Shown: positions 15,385 to 22,484 of the stretch, piece after piece | Position numbering within the stretch: position 1 is the stretch's first letter | How the letters are laid out: each line of letters opens with the position of its first letter | IMG/VR virus record: IMGVR_UViG_3300039191_000025 | Location: 1 to 31,138 of that record | Strand: one strand, 5' to 3' | DNA: 31,138 nucleotides | Source: a virus | The notes under the pieces: generated by a model | Databases searched by the model: none | Told to the model about the DNA's origin: nothing | Seen by the model: the letters and a program-made list of their open reading frames with translations, nothing else | Position numbers and translations under genes: made by a program

Positions 15385-16301
15385 TGAGCCTTATGTTATT
15401 GGGCGTACTCAACGCACAAGTTTCGGGCGGTTTAGCGCCTTTTGATTTGGAATACCTTGTTATCGGTGGTGGCGGTGCTGGCGGAATCATAGCAAGAGCA
15501 GCTGGCGGCGGCGGCGGTGCTGGCGGTTACAGGTCAAGCGTTGTTGGCGAATCGTCTGGTGCTAATTCATCGGCCGAATCTAAAATCACAATTACACCCG
15601 GTGATTTTTACACCTGCACAATAGGAGCTGGTGCTTTTGCGGTTAGAAACAATGGCAGCGAAAATGGAGAAAATGGAAGCAACTCGGTCTTTGCAACCAT
15701 TACCTCGACAGGTGGCGGTGGCGGCGGCGCAACTATACCTCAAGACGGCGCATCGGGTGGTTCTGGTGGCGGCGGCGGCTCACTAAGTTATAGTAATGGA
15801 ACTGGCGGCGCTGGTACTTCTTTGCAGGGCCTAGGCGGTGGTGCGGGTACGCAGGGCTACAACAATGGTGCGTCATCAGGCGGCGGTGGCGGTGGTGCGG
15901 GTGGTTCTGGTAATACTGGGTCGGTAAATAACGGTGGTTCTGGCGGCGCTGGCATTAGTTCTTCAATAACAGGGAGTTCAATAGCAAGAGCAGGTGGCGG
16001 CGGCGGTGCTGGCGGAGAGACTAGCGGCGGTTCTGCATCGGCGGGCGGTGGCGCTGGAACTGTGACTAGGGCCGATTCCTATGGCAACAGCGGCACTGTA
16101 AATACAGGCGGTGGTGGTGGTGGAAACAGTAATGGAACCACCGCCGAAGCTGGAAGCGGTGGTAGCGGGGTCGTTATCTTAAAATACACCGTAGACGCTG
16201 CAATAATTATAGGCGCTGGGCTTACGGCCTCAACATCAGTGGTCGGCGACTTTAACATTACGACAATTACCGCTGGTACTGGAAATGTTAGCTGGGAGTA
16301 A
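15384..16301 (+). CDS. Glycine-rich tail tip / receptor-binding protein
   Basis: A 305-residue protein with the LEYLVIGGGGAGG motif typical of phage glycine-rich fibre-tip proteins. From about residue 25 to 260 it has repeated runs of four to six glycines separated by short polar loops, expected to pack as polyglycine helices, and a C-terminal strand VVILKYTV. Such domains bind receptors and vary fast by exchange among repeats. The coding sequence is rich in GGCGGTGG-type repeats. Confidence 0.8.
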   Translation: MSLMLLGVLNAQVSGGLAPFDLEYLVIGGGGAGGIIARAAGGGGGAGGYRSSVVGESSGANSSAESKITITPGDFYTCTIGAGAFAVRNNGSENGENGSNSVFATITSTGGGGGGATIPQDGASGGSGGGGGSLSYSNGTGGAGTSLQGLGGGAGTQGYNNGASSGGGGGGAGGSGNTGSVNNGGSGGAGISSSITGSSIARAGGGGGAGGETSGGSASAGGGAGTVTRADSYGNSGTVNTGGGGGGNSNGTTAEAGSGGSGVVILKYTVDAAIIIGAGLTASTSVVGDFNITTITAGTGNVSWE

Positions 16302-16303
16302 GA

Positions 16304-16663
16304 ATGACTTATTACGCATTTTTAAATAAAGAAAGCATTGTAACGGAAGTAATTCTAGGCGTGGATAAAAACCAACTTATCGAAAATAAAGACGCGCAAA
16401 AATGGTATGCAGAATTTAAAAAACAAACCTGCATTATTGCTGATTCGCTTCTAAATGTAAATAGCAAGCCTGCAAACGTAGGTTACGTTTATTTTTCAGC
16501 TATAAATGCTTTTATTGAACCAAAGCCGTTTGACTCTTGGACTTTGGATAATGAAAAATGTCAATGGGTCGCGCCCGAGCCTTACCCCTTAAGCGACCTT
16601 CAAGAACCGCATCACGTTTGGAACGAGCCAACCCTTAGCTGGGTAGAGATAACAGGAGAATAA
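16304..16663 (+). CDS. Tail fibre assembly-like protein
   Basis: A 119-residue protein with an N-terminal YYAFLNKESIVTEVI strand pair and a C-terminal PKPFDSWTLDNEKCQWVAPEPYPL motif. This Trp/Pro-rich pattern is known from small tail-associated proteins of aquatic phages, where it lies near fibre genes. It is clearly more AT-rich than its neighbours, with AAA, ATT and AAT codons preferred, which suggests recent acquisition. A chaperone or virion accessory role is inferred. Confidence 0.6.
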   Translation: MTYYAFLNKESIVTEVILGVDKNQLIENKDAQKWYAEFKKQTCIIADSLLNVNSKPANVGYVYFSAINAFIEPKPFDSWTLDNEKCQWVAPEPYPLSDLQEPHHVWNEPTLSWVEITGE

Positions 16664-16665
16664 AA

Positions 16666-16926
16666 ATGCCAATAACCTCAACAGGCGTGTCAGTAGGCAC
16701 TTCAATAACGGCAGTATCAGGGCCATTCATTTCTAGCAAGGTTGTTTACTTGCAGTCCGGAACCGAAGGCGCTGCAACTTATGTTGGAGGCTCAGACGTA
16801 TCGGCAAGCACCGGGATACTTCTAAGCGAAACCAACAACGCTGTTTTTCAGACCAACGCAGATGATACTCTGTATTGCATTTCTGATACTGTCGGCGCTG
16901 TTGTCAAGGTAGTGGAAGTCAAGTAA
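16666..16926 (+). CDS. Small Ser/Thr/Val-rich virion-like protein
   Basis: An 86-residue protein starting at ATG after AGGAG. It consists of alternating Ser/Thr/Gly and Val/Ile strands without Cys clusters or membrane segments, resembling short beta-rich decoration or fibre proteins. No family is recognised. It lies between the fibre genes and the lysis cassette. Confidence 0.55.
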   Translation: MPITSTGVSVGTSITAVSGPFISSKVVYLQSGTEGAATYVGGSDVSASTGILLSETNNAVFQTNADDTLYCISDTVGAVVKVVEVK

Positions 16927-16928
16927 CT

Positions 16929-17174
16929 ATGTCGGACGAATCAACTTCGGTGCGTATTACTAATGCACAAGTTTATGAGAAGTTGATGGAAGTCAACGAG
17001 AATCAAATTGAAATGTTTGCAGAGTTACGGGGCTTGAAGTACCTCCCGGAAAAAGTTGCCGACATGGAGACTCGACTATCTAAAGTGGAGCTAATTGCTC
17101 GACTTGTCTACGGTGTCTATGGTGCAACACTAGGAGCGGTGGCGGTTGCGTTAGTGAGCCTGCTAAGTGGCTAA
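16929..17174 (+). CDS. XhlA-like membrane protein (lysis)
   Basis: An 81-residue protein with an N-terminal amphipathic coiled-coil (residues 10-50) and one C-terminal membrane helix (about residues 58-80). This is the layout of XhlA/hemolysin-type lysis accessory proteins. It immediately precedes the endolysin and overlaps it by eight bases. It may act with the holin below. Confidence 0.6.
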   Translation: MSDESTSVRITNAQVYEKLMEVNENQIEMFAELRGLKYLPEKVADMETRLSKVELIARLVYGVYGATLGAVAVALVSLLSG

Positions 17175-17742
17175 GCGACTAGCCGATTGGCGCTTGCCCT
17201 ATGACGCTAAATACATAACCGCTCACTACGGTGAGATGAGTGCTTATCGCAGAGCGCACGGCATGCAAAGTCATTCGGGAACGGACTGGGCAAGGCCACG
17301 TGGAACCCGGATTCCGGCAATAGCAAAAGGAACTATTCGGTTGATACAATTTTCTGAAGTCCTTGGGTGGGTAATTGTACAAACCGCAATGGATAAGGAC
17401 GGTGTTATCTGGTGGCTCGGTTATTGCCACATGGACAGCAAGCCGGGGTATTCGGTCGGACAGAAGCTACGCAAGAGTCAGACGGTTGGACTATTAGGGA
17501 ACAGCGGTCAATCCTCTGGGCCTCACGTCCACGTGACAGCCTCTAGGACACTCAAGGGTGTATTCGGTGTCACGGCCGACAAGGTAGACGCTTACAAGCT
17601 AATTCTTGCCAATGTAAAGAAGCCCGTAAAAAGACCAGCGCCTGCGGTGGTTGCTCCTGTAGCAAAGAAAAAGACAGCTCCTAAGCCCGTACCCGGTGGG
17701 AATAAGCGCGGCAGGTTCTGGCACTTGTTCGGTGGTAAGTAA
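17167..17742 (+). CDS. Endolysin, M23 peptidase
   Basis: A 191-residue peptidoglycan endopeptidase. The zinc ligands are visible: His36 and Asp40 in HSGTDW, and His122 in the HVH motif (residues 120-122), with His88 in the conserved WLGYCHMD segment. GLLGNSGQSSGPHVH is the classical LytM signature. Residues 145-191 form a Lys/Pro/Ala-rich tail ending in basic residues, in place of a known wall-binding domain. It starts at GTG inside the upstream gene and ends at the start of the next membrane protein. Confidence 0.92.
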   Translation: MAKRLADWRLPYDAKYITAHYGEMSAYRRAHGMQSHSGTDWARPRGTRIPAIAKGTIRLIQFSEVLGWVIVQTAMDKDGVIWWLGYCHMDSKPGYSVGQKLRKSQTVGLLGNSGQSSGPHVHVTASRTLKGVFGVTADKVDAYKLILANVKKPVKRPAPAVVAPVAKKKTAPKPVPGGNKRGRFWHLFGGK

Positions 17743-18050
17743 TGAGCGCTATCCGTAAAAACATGGGCAAGCTGGTAGACGGTGCTTTCCTGCTCAAAGA
17801 CGAGCCTGACTCCAAGGTCGGAGCAAGCTGGAAGTTTAGGCGCAAAATAATCTTTGGTTCTTACAGGTTAGGCTTCGGAATGATTGTCTTCGGCGCTCTG
17901 ACTTTTCTTGTTGACCAGTGGGGCGTAGGTGTGACACTAATTACAGGTGGCGTATCTCTCATTTCAATCATTACAACGGCGTACACTGTAAGTGCGTCAT
18001 GGCAAGACGGAAGAAACAACAATCAAGATTGGACTAATGGAGATGTTTAG
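17742..18050 (+). CDS. Small membrane protein of the lysis cassette
   Basis: A 102-residue protein whose start overlaps the endolysin stop. A basic N-terminus of about 45 residues is followed by two membrane helices (about residues 46-62 and 65-88). It is a holin or antiholin candidate by location. The last 14 bases overlap the r1t-type holin gene. Confidence 0.6.
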   Translation: MSAIRKNMGKLVDGAFLLKDEPDSKVGASWKFRRKIIFGSYRLGFGMIVFGALTFLVDQWGVGVTLITGGVSLISIITTAYTVSASWQDGRNNNQDWTNGDV

Positions 18051-18234
18051 CAAAAAATTTATCAACAGCGCAGGCGAACGAGCAGTCAAGACTTTTGCTC
18101 AGGCAGGGCTTGCTTTTCTTGGAGGCGGAACCGTTGGGTTGTTCTCAGTGGATTGGGTCGGGTTCTTTAGTATTGCAGCAGGCTCAGCCTTGTTGTCACT
18201 ACTGACATCCATTGTCACTAAGAAGCAGCTATAA
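18037..18234 (+). CDS. Holin, r1t-like
   Basis: A 65-residue protein with the pattern of phage r1t-type holins: SAGERAVKTFAQAGLAFLGGG, a VDW turn, then ALLSLLTSIV. Two membrane helices are likely. It would permeabilise the membrane to release the endolysin. The start may be ATG 18037 or ATG 18043; both are inside the upstream gene and neither has a clear Shine-Dalgarno sequence, so coupling is likely. Its stop overlaps the stop of the convergent whiB-like gene. Confidence 0.85.
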   Translation: MEMFSKKFINSAGERAVKTFAQAGLAFLGGGTVGLFSVDWVGFFSIAAGSALLSLLTSIVTKKQL

Positions 18235-18522
18235 CAACTTAATTGTTCTGGGCGCTTGTGCCTTATTGCTTTTGCGCAGGCGCTGTCGCTGTCGAGAGTT
18301 CATGCCTCCCCAAATACCGTGCGCCTCGTTGTTGACCAGCGCAAACTGCAAGCATAGCTCCCGAACAGGGCAAGCATTACAAAGCTGGATAGCGGGTTGC
18401 ATTTGTGGGTTCGGTGTTCCACCTTCAGGAAACCAAGCGTCCGGGTCGGTTTGTTGACAGGCCGTTGAGCCGTGTTCGCGTATGCCGTCTGCTAGTGCAG
18501 TGAGTGCCTGTTCTGAGTTCAT
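18229..18522 (-). CDS. WhiB-family regulator 1
   Basis: A 97-residue WhiB-like protein, an iron-sulfur regulator that binds the host primary sigma factor. Four cysteines (Cys22, Cys48, Cys51, Cys57) have the C-n-C-x2-C-x5-C spacing needed for a 4Fe-4S cluster; the G-I-W-G-G turn is at residues 69-73 and a basic tail follows. ATG 18522 is preferred over TTG 18528 because a promoter places the transcript start at it. The phage TM4 WhiB protein blocks host whiB2 and causes superinfection exclusion; a similar role here is inference. Confidence 0.92.
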   Translation of the reverse strand: MNSEQALTALADGIREHGSTACQQTDPDAWFPEGGTPNPQMQPAIQLCNACPVRELCLQFALVNNEAHGIWGGMNSRQRQRLRKSNKAQAPRTIKLL

Positions 18523-18529
18523 AAGCAAA

Positions 18530-18558
18530 AGGTAACCGCTCTAATAGAGGGTTGTCAA
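18530..18558 (-). promoter_or_regulatory. Leftward leaderless promoter for WhiB 1
   Basis: On the minus strand TTGACA (18558-18553) and TTACCT (18535-18530) are separated by 17 bases. The ATG at 18522 lies seven bases after the -10 box, so the transcript should be leaderless or nearly so. Confidence 0.65.
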
Positions 18559-18569
18559 ATTGGCTCTAG

Positions 18570-18827
18570 CTAGCGGTCTTGTGGCGAAGTTGCGCCCCAA
18601 ATTCCATAGCGTTGATGCGTCTCCATAGCGTACGTAAAACATTCTTCGACCATTGGACACGCCTTACAAATTGCCTTGGCGGTCTTAGTGGCGACAGCCC
18701 TAGCCTCCGGTTCGCTTATGTCTTCAGGAAAGAAAACGTTCGGCAGTCTCTGACACTCAGGGTCGTTCTGGTTGACCAGTTTCAAAAAAACCATATATGG
18801 GCTTGATAAGTTTCCGTGTTTGACCAT
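18570..18827 (-). CDS. WhiB-family regulator 2
   Basis: An 85-residue WhiB-like protein with Cys25, Cys54, Cys57 and Cys63 in the cluster-binding pattern and a GIWGAT turn at residues 75-80. It is shorter than WhiB 1 and ends right after the turn (SPQDR), so it lacks a basic DNA-binding tail. It probably contacts the sigma factor only. It lies upstream of WhiB 1 on the same strand, yet WhiB 1 has its own promoter. A -10-like TAGGCT (18839-18834 on the minus strand) is six bases from the ATG. Confidence 0.88.
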   Translation of the reverse strand: MVKHGNLSSPYMVFLKLVNQNDPECQRLPNVFFPEDISEPEARAVATKTAKAICKACPMVEECFTYAMETHQRYGIWGATSPQDR

Positions 18828-18854
18828 GTAATTAGCCTATCGTGTTTCAAAATG

Positions 18855-18865
18855 AGTGTTACACT
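18855..18865. promoter_or_regulatory. Palindrome between divergent genes
   Basis: AGTGTTACACT is a perfect palindrome around a central T, midway between the leftward whiB-like pair and the rightward HNH gene. Rightward, TACACT at 18860-18865 could be a -10 box; leftward, the -35 region of WhiB 2 falls over it. It is a candidate shared operator. Confidence 0.5.
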
Positions 18866-18877
18866 TAACAAAAAGCA

Positions 18878-18904
18878 CCCGGCGATGGCGTTCACCACCC
18901 CGGG
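18878..18904 (+). promoter_or_regulatory. GC-rich hairpin in the HNH leader
   Basis: CCCGG (18878-18882) pairs with CCGGG (18900-18904), and an inner TGG/CCA pairing is possible. No T-run follows, so it is not an ordinary terminator. A short open frame of 12 codons (18885-18923) begins inside it with ATG and ends just before the ribosome-binding sequence of the HNH gene. Confidence 0.45.
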
Positions 18905-18932
18905 GCATGAGCAGACTTATTAGGAGTCCACT

Positions 18933-19634
18933 ATGAACCAGTCTAAGGCTTGCACTAAGTGCCGTCAAACCAAATCATTCAGTGATTTTCCTAAAAGGAC
19001 TTTGTCAAAAAACGGGTTGGCCCCGAAGTGCAAAACGTGCGCATCTACTTACCGTGCCGCTTATTTTCAAGACAACAAAGCCGCGCAAACATTGAAAAAT
19101 AAAGAGTGGCGCAAAAATAACATTGACCACCTAAAAAGTTACAGACAAACCAACGCTGAAGCAATAACGGCAAAGGCTAAGGAATGGGCAAAAAAGAACC
19201 CCGAGAAGATAGCCGCACAAAACAGGGCATATCAAGGGGCCAACCGTAAAAGTATTTCCGCCAACAAAAAGGCTTATTACCAAGCCAACCTTGAGGAATC
19301 AAGGGCTTACCGCCAAGTCAACAAGGAAAAACTTGCAGCCCAAAACAAGGAATGGCGCAAGGCTCATCCCGAAAACATAAGCCTTATTAGACAAAGACGA
19401 CGTGCCCTAGGGCTAAGCAACGACGTGTTCAGGGTGACCCCAAAAGAGATGGGCAGACTATATGCCTTACCCTGCGCTTATTGTGGTTTTCCTAGCAAGC
19501 ACGTAGACCACGTAATACCAGTTTCTCGCGGCGGAACTCATGGGATAGGAAACTTGACAGGCGCGTGCGCTAGTTGTAATTTATCTAAAGGGTCAAAGCT
19601 TATAACCGAATGGAAAAAAGTCAGAGGTTGGTGA
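18933..19634 (+). CDS. HNH endonuclease with N-terminal zinc finger and basic repeats
   Basis: A 233-residue nuclease. The N-terminus has Cys7, Cys10, Cys33 and Cys36 in a zinc-finger pattern; residues 50-155 consist of about seven basic helical repeats of 11-16 residues with a K-E-W or A-Y core (for example KEWAKKNPEKIAAQN); the C-terminus has a CAYC, HVDHVIPVSRGG, and ACASCN HNH fold. This is the layout of free-standing homing-type nucleases in phages. TTAGGAG lies seven bases before the ATG. It follows a divergent promoter region and precedes the recombination genes. Confidence 0.9.
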   Translation: MNQSKACTKCRQTKSFSDFPKRTLSKNGLAPKCKTCASTYRAAYFQDNKAAQTLKNKEWRKNNIDHLKSYRQTNAEAITAKAKEWAKKNPEKIAAQNRAYQGANRKSISANKKAYYQANLEESRAYRQVNKEKLAAQNKEWRKAHPENISLIRQRRRALGLSNDVFRVTPKEMGRLYALPCAYCGFPSKHVDHVIPVSRGGTHGIGNLTGACASCNLSKGSKLITEWKKVRGW

Positions 19635-19664
19635 CAGACTCAGCTTAGTCAACAAAGGAGAGAA

Positions 19665-20546
19665 ATGGAACAACACACACCTGAAGTATTCAACAATGCG
19701 AAACTGGTCGGAGTATTCAATCCGGGTAGCGACGAGTGGCACGCAGCTAGGGCTGAAGGTCTAGGCGGCAGTGAGATAGGCGTAGCTATGGGGCTTAGCC
19801 CTTGGCAGAGTGCCTATTATTTATGGGCGGTAAAGACGGGTCAAATAGAACCTCGCGCTGTTTGGAATTGGGCTATAAGATTTGGGCAGAAATTTGAGGA
19901 GCCGATTATGGAACTGTTGCAGGAGGAACATCCCGACTGGGATATCTACTCCACTGGAACCTACTCCAATAACGAGCGTCCCTTTATGCACGCTAACCCC
20001 GACGGCTTGGCTAAGGTGAATGGAGAGTGGGTCATAGTCGAGGTCAAGACCTCTCGGAACTACTGGCACGAAGTACCTCCTTCTTACATCCAGCAGGTTC
20101 GGTATTACATGTCGGTAATGGAAATCAAACGCGCAGTCATTGTCGGAGTAGTCAACATGGCTTGGGTTGAACATTGGGTTGAGTGGGACGACTTCGAGCA
20201 AGATGTTCTGCTAGACCAAGCTGCTAGATTCTGGAAGCACGTTACCGAAGGAACCGCTCCGGATTGGGACGGCTCCGCTTCGACTTATGAGGCGGTCAGA
20301 GAAATGCACCCGGACATAAACGATGAGGAGATTGAGGTCGATGGGATACACAATCTATCTATTGCTCAGGCAAATTTTGAGCAAGCAGAGGCAGAGTTTT
20401 ACAAGCAAAAGTCTCAAGTCCTAACCGTTATGGGCAAAGCGAAACACGCATATTTTGAACACGAAGGTAGCAAGATTCGTGTTGCTTCACGGCAAGCACG
20501 TAATGGTGGCCGACCTTACCTAGTAGTAAACAAGAAGGGAAAGTGA
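19665..20546 (+). CDS. YqaJ-family exonuclease
   Basis: A 293-residue alkaline exonuclease-type recombinase of the lambda-exonuclease fold. Conserved elements are the GLGGSEIGVAMGLSPW entry segment, the catalytic aspartate in HANPDGL, and the VIVEVKTS segment holding the Glu-x-Lys pair. YIQQVRYYMSV is the typical Gln-Tyr helix. It resects double-strand ends to feed an annealing protein, for which the gene two positions downstream is the candidate. AAAGGAGAG precedes the ATG. Confidence 0.9.
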   Translation: MEQHTPEVFNNAKLVGVFNPGSDEWHAARAEGLGGSEIGVAMGLSPWQSAYYLWAVKTGQIEPRAVWNWAIRFGQKFEEPIMELLQEEHPDWDIYSTGTYSNNERPFMHANPDGLAKVNGEWVIVEVKTSRNYWHEVPPSYIQQVRYYMSVMEIKRAVIVGVVNMAWVEHWVEWDDFEQDVLLDQAARFWKHVTEGTAPDWDGSASTYEAVREMHPDINDEEIEVDGIHNLSIAQANFEQAEAEFYKQKSQVLTVMGKAKHAYFEHEGSKIRVASRQARNGGRPYLVVNKKGK

Positions 20547-20749
20547 TGCAAGTCTTTTTGGGAGATACCGTAACGCTCAACAAAGGGGAAACATACATTA
20601 CAGGCCCGGTATCGGGAGTTGTCTTAGACGACCGACGTGAACTTGAAAGGGTTTACATTGAGGGCATTGACCAAGCGTTCTACATGAGTCGCAACTGGAA
20701 ATTTGTCGAAGAAGAAAACGAAGAAGAAGAATGGGACGAGGAAAACTAA
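20546..20749 (+). CDS. Small protein with acidic tail
   Basis: A 67-residue protein whose ATG overlaps the exonuclease stop (GTG at 20543 is a possible alternative). Residues 1-50 form a small beta-rich domain; the last 15 residues are almost all Glu, Asp and Asn. Such a tail could mimic DNA or contact a basic partner. No family is recognised. It is locked between the exonuclease and the putative annealing protein by overlapping stop and start codons. Confidence 0.65.
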   Translation: MQVFLGDTVTLNKGETYITGPVSGVVLDDRRELERVYIEGIDQAFYMSRNWKFVEEENEEEEWDEEN

Positions 20750-21288
20750 TGCCAAAATTTGATTTGAGCAAATACGCAACTGTTGCAGAGCGCTTGCAAA
20801 TGGTGTACGCAGAGTACCCAGACGCAAGAATGGTGACAGAGAACCTAACGACACCACAAGACAGGGCCGTTTCTACTTGGGTAGTCAAGGCTTCTTTGTA
20901 TCTAACGGCAGGCGACCAAGCTAACAACTTAGCTAAGGCAACTGGACACGCCTTCGAGGTGGACGGAACAGGAGGGGCTAATCAGACTTCAGCTTTGGAA
21001 AATGCGGAAAGCTCAGCTTGTGGGCGCAGCATGGCTTTGGCGGGCTGGTCGGGCGACAAGACATCCCTAGCTTCTAGAACCGAAATGGAAAAGGTGGAAA
21101 GCGGGGTCACTCCTAAGCCTCACGACGTGCGTGACCTGTTAGGTGAAGCTGCTAATCTTGAAGACGTAGAAACTCTCCGGATGCTCTATGCACAAGCTAA
21201 GGCTGCGGATTATCCCAAGGCTGTTTTGGAAGGAATAAAACTCCGTGCAGAATCTCTCGATACTAGTGGCAAAGGTGGCGGAAATTGA
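20749..21288 (+). CDS. Putative single-strand annealing protein (ERF/Rad52-like)
   Basis: A 179-residue protein starting with PKFDLSKYATVAERL, with a central TGHAFEVDGTGGANQTSALENAESSACGRSMALAGW segment. That pattern resembles actinophage proteins considered ERF/Rad52-like annealing or ssDNA-binding proteins. Partnership with the YqaJ exonuclease upstream supports this. The C-terminus is Gly-rich. An in-frame ATG at 20731 lies inside the upstream gene and is less likely. I do not see a strict ERF signature, so the functional call is moderate. Confidence 0.6.
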   Translation: MPKFDLSKYATVAERLQMVYAEYPDARMVTENLTTPQDRAVSTWVVKASLYLTAGDQANNLAKATGHAFEVDGTGGANQTSALENAESSACGRSMALAGWSGDKTSLASRTEMEKVESGVTPKPHDVRDLLGEAANLEDVETLRMLYAQAKAADYPKAVLEGIKLRAESLDTSGKGGGN

Positions 21289-21442
21289 AGACGCTTACCT
21301 GCAAGCCGCTCGGTTGGGACAGCTTGACAGAGCGCAGTTCTGGAACCATGAACTCATACATCACTTGTTGGTGCTAAGTGATTCCCTCAGAGATACAAGC
21401 GCAACTGACGGAACTGACAGCGGAGAACACGAAGGGCTTTGA
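21275..21442 (+). CDS. Small hypothetical protein
   Basis: A 55-residue helical protein beginning at GTG 21275 (GTG 21266 is equally possible). It includes AEIEDAYLQAARLGQLDRAQFWNHELIHHLL and an acidic C-terminus. It overlaps the annealing gene by 14 bases and the next gene by 65 bases. The long overlap makes one of the starts uncertain. No family recognised. Confidence 0.45.
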   Translation: MAEIEDAYLQAARLGQLDRAQFWNHELIHHLLVLSDSLRDTSATDGTDSGEHEGL

Positions 21443-21704
21443 AGCTCTTTATTTAGCTGAAGTTCGACTGGCCGAAGCAGAACACCTGCTGGACACTATC
21501 GAGCAAAAGGCTTTTATCAAACATCAAGGCACGGTTGCGGACAGAAACGCACTGGCACGCCTTGAGGCTGCCGACGTTCGACTACAACGGGACTTGAGGA
21601 AAGCAGAAGCAAATCGTGTCAGGCTGAAAATCCGAAGTCTAGAAACGGCAATCATGGCTTCAGGTACTCAGGCAAAACTAATCCAGTCAGAGCTTCGAGC
21701 ATGA
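21378..21704 (+). CDS. Coiled-coil hypothetical protein
   Basis: A 108-residue protein starting at GTG. It is almost entirely charged and helical (AEVRLAEAEHLLDTIEQKAF, then LQRDLRKAEANRVRLKIR) and probably forms a coiled coil. No catalytic motif is visible. It overlaps the HNH gene downstream by four bases (ATGA), as is common in coupled genes. Confidence 0.65.
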   Translation: MIPSEIQAQLTELTAENTKGFEALYLAEVRLAEAEHLLDTIEQKAFIKHQGTVADRNALARLEAADVRLQRDLRKAEANRVRLKIRSLETAIMASGTQAKLIQSELRA

Positions 21705-22039
21705 AGGCGGCGGAGATTAGGAAACTGCGAGCGCGTGATTTGTACTGCTGGCACTGCGGGGAATCCGACCAGCTTGTACCTCACCATGTCCAAAACCGAG
21801 GAATGGGTGGCTCAAAGATTGCCGACAACCTACAGAACGTGATACTAATCTGCGCTGAATACAATGGCGCGATGGAAAGCGACGCACTAACGGCAGAGTA
21901 TGCCAGAGACAACGGTCACAAAAGTTCTAAGTTCTCAGCACCGGGACATCCGATATTAGACCAAGTAACGCTCAGGTGGTACACGCTGGATAAGGCGGGC
22001 AACAAGACCGAGTGCGAGCCTCCTTCTTACCTGATTTAG
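21701..22039 (+). CDS. HNH nuclease-like protein
   Basis: A 112-residue protein with an N-terminal CWHCG zinc knuckle, then PHHVQNRGMGGSK and NLQNVILICAEYNGAMESD. This is the HH-x3-RGMGGSK-type HNH fold found in many phage recombination cassettes, where a CxxC-x(n)-HH centre binds metal. Its second zinc pair is partly degraded: an ICAEYNG segment replaces the usual C-x2-CN. It ends the recombination cluster and is followed by a promoter. Confidence 0.75.
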   Translation: MKAAEIRKLRARDLYCWHCGESDQLVPHHVQNRGMGGSKIADNLQNVILICAEYNGAMESDALTAEYARDNGHKSSKFSAPGHPILDQVTLRWYTLDKAGNKTECEPPSYLI

Positions 22040-22051
22040 AAACCCGTAAAA

Positions 22052-22110
22052 AAACTTTGGGAATGAGCTTGACACTCGTTGTTATCTAATAGTAGAGTCT
22101 AGGTAACAAC
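22052..22110 (+). promoter_or_regulatory. Early promoter P1 with overlapping dyad
   Basis: TTGACA at 22069-22074 and TAGAGT at 22093-22098 are 18 bases apart. GTTGTTATC (22078-22086) and GGTAACAAC (22102-22110) form an inverted repeat with one mismatch around the -10 box. The same -35 context (AGCTTGACAC) recurs at 24949 and 25489. Confidence 0.8.
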
Positions 22111-22125
22111 AACGAAGGAGACAGA

Positions 22126-22455
22126 ATGACAAGCATCAAAATCACTTGGAAGGCAAGCTTCCACCCAGCCACAGGATTCACAGGAGAAGACACACAAGCT
22201 TCTTTGGTTTACAACTTCGGCAACCTAAGCGACACCCAAATCTGTGACGCAATCTACCAGCAGACCAACCTCTACAGCGGAGACGCTTGGGAGCTAATCA
22301 AGTTGGTTTTGCCAGAGGCTCGCACCCACACTGCTCTCAGCCTTATGTCTGGCCCAAAGGTCGACGGCGAGTTCACAGACATCGGCGACTTGGTATCGGT
22401 CGACGGTCGCACCTACTCAATGACAACTAACGGATGGAAAGGAGAGGAGGCTTAG
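22126..22455 (+). CDS. Hypothetical protein behind early promoter P1
   Basis: A 109-residue protein starting at ATG after GAAGGAGA. It alternates short strands and loops with Trp, Tyr and Gly, has no Cys cluster or membrane helix, and is not recognised. It is the first gene after promoter P1. Its TAG stop lies in the loop of an intergenic hairpin. Confidence 0.7.
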   Translation: MTSIKITWKASFHPATGFTGEDTQASLVYNFGNLSDTQICDAIYQQTNLYSGDAWELIKLVLPEARTHTALSLMSGPKVDGEFTDIGDLVSVDGRTYSMTTNGWKGEEA

Positions 22456-22466
22456 GCCCTCCTCTC
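22442..22466 (+). repeat. Intergenic hairpin over the stop codon
   Basis: GAGAGGAGG (22442-22450) pairs with CCTCCTCTC (22458-22466), and the TTAG loop holds the TAG stop. The same core CTTAGGCCCT occurs in the hairpin at 22861. No T-run follows. It may stabilise or process the transcript. Confidence 0.65.
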
Positions 22467-22484
22467 AGAGACGGAGAGAAAAAA

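Noticed and set aside
15470-16160. Regular repeats suggesting a CRISPR or satellite
   Set aside because: They are glycine codon runs inside an intact gene, with no constant repeat-spacer length.
18878-18932. Resemblance to a fluoride riboswitch (GGCGATGG then GTTC then CC)
   Set aside because: The loop of the first stem would have to pair with a downstream partner (about ACGCC) to form the required pseudoknot, and none is present; the stem also has a C-A mismatch and the usual AAC and CTGATG elements are missing.
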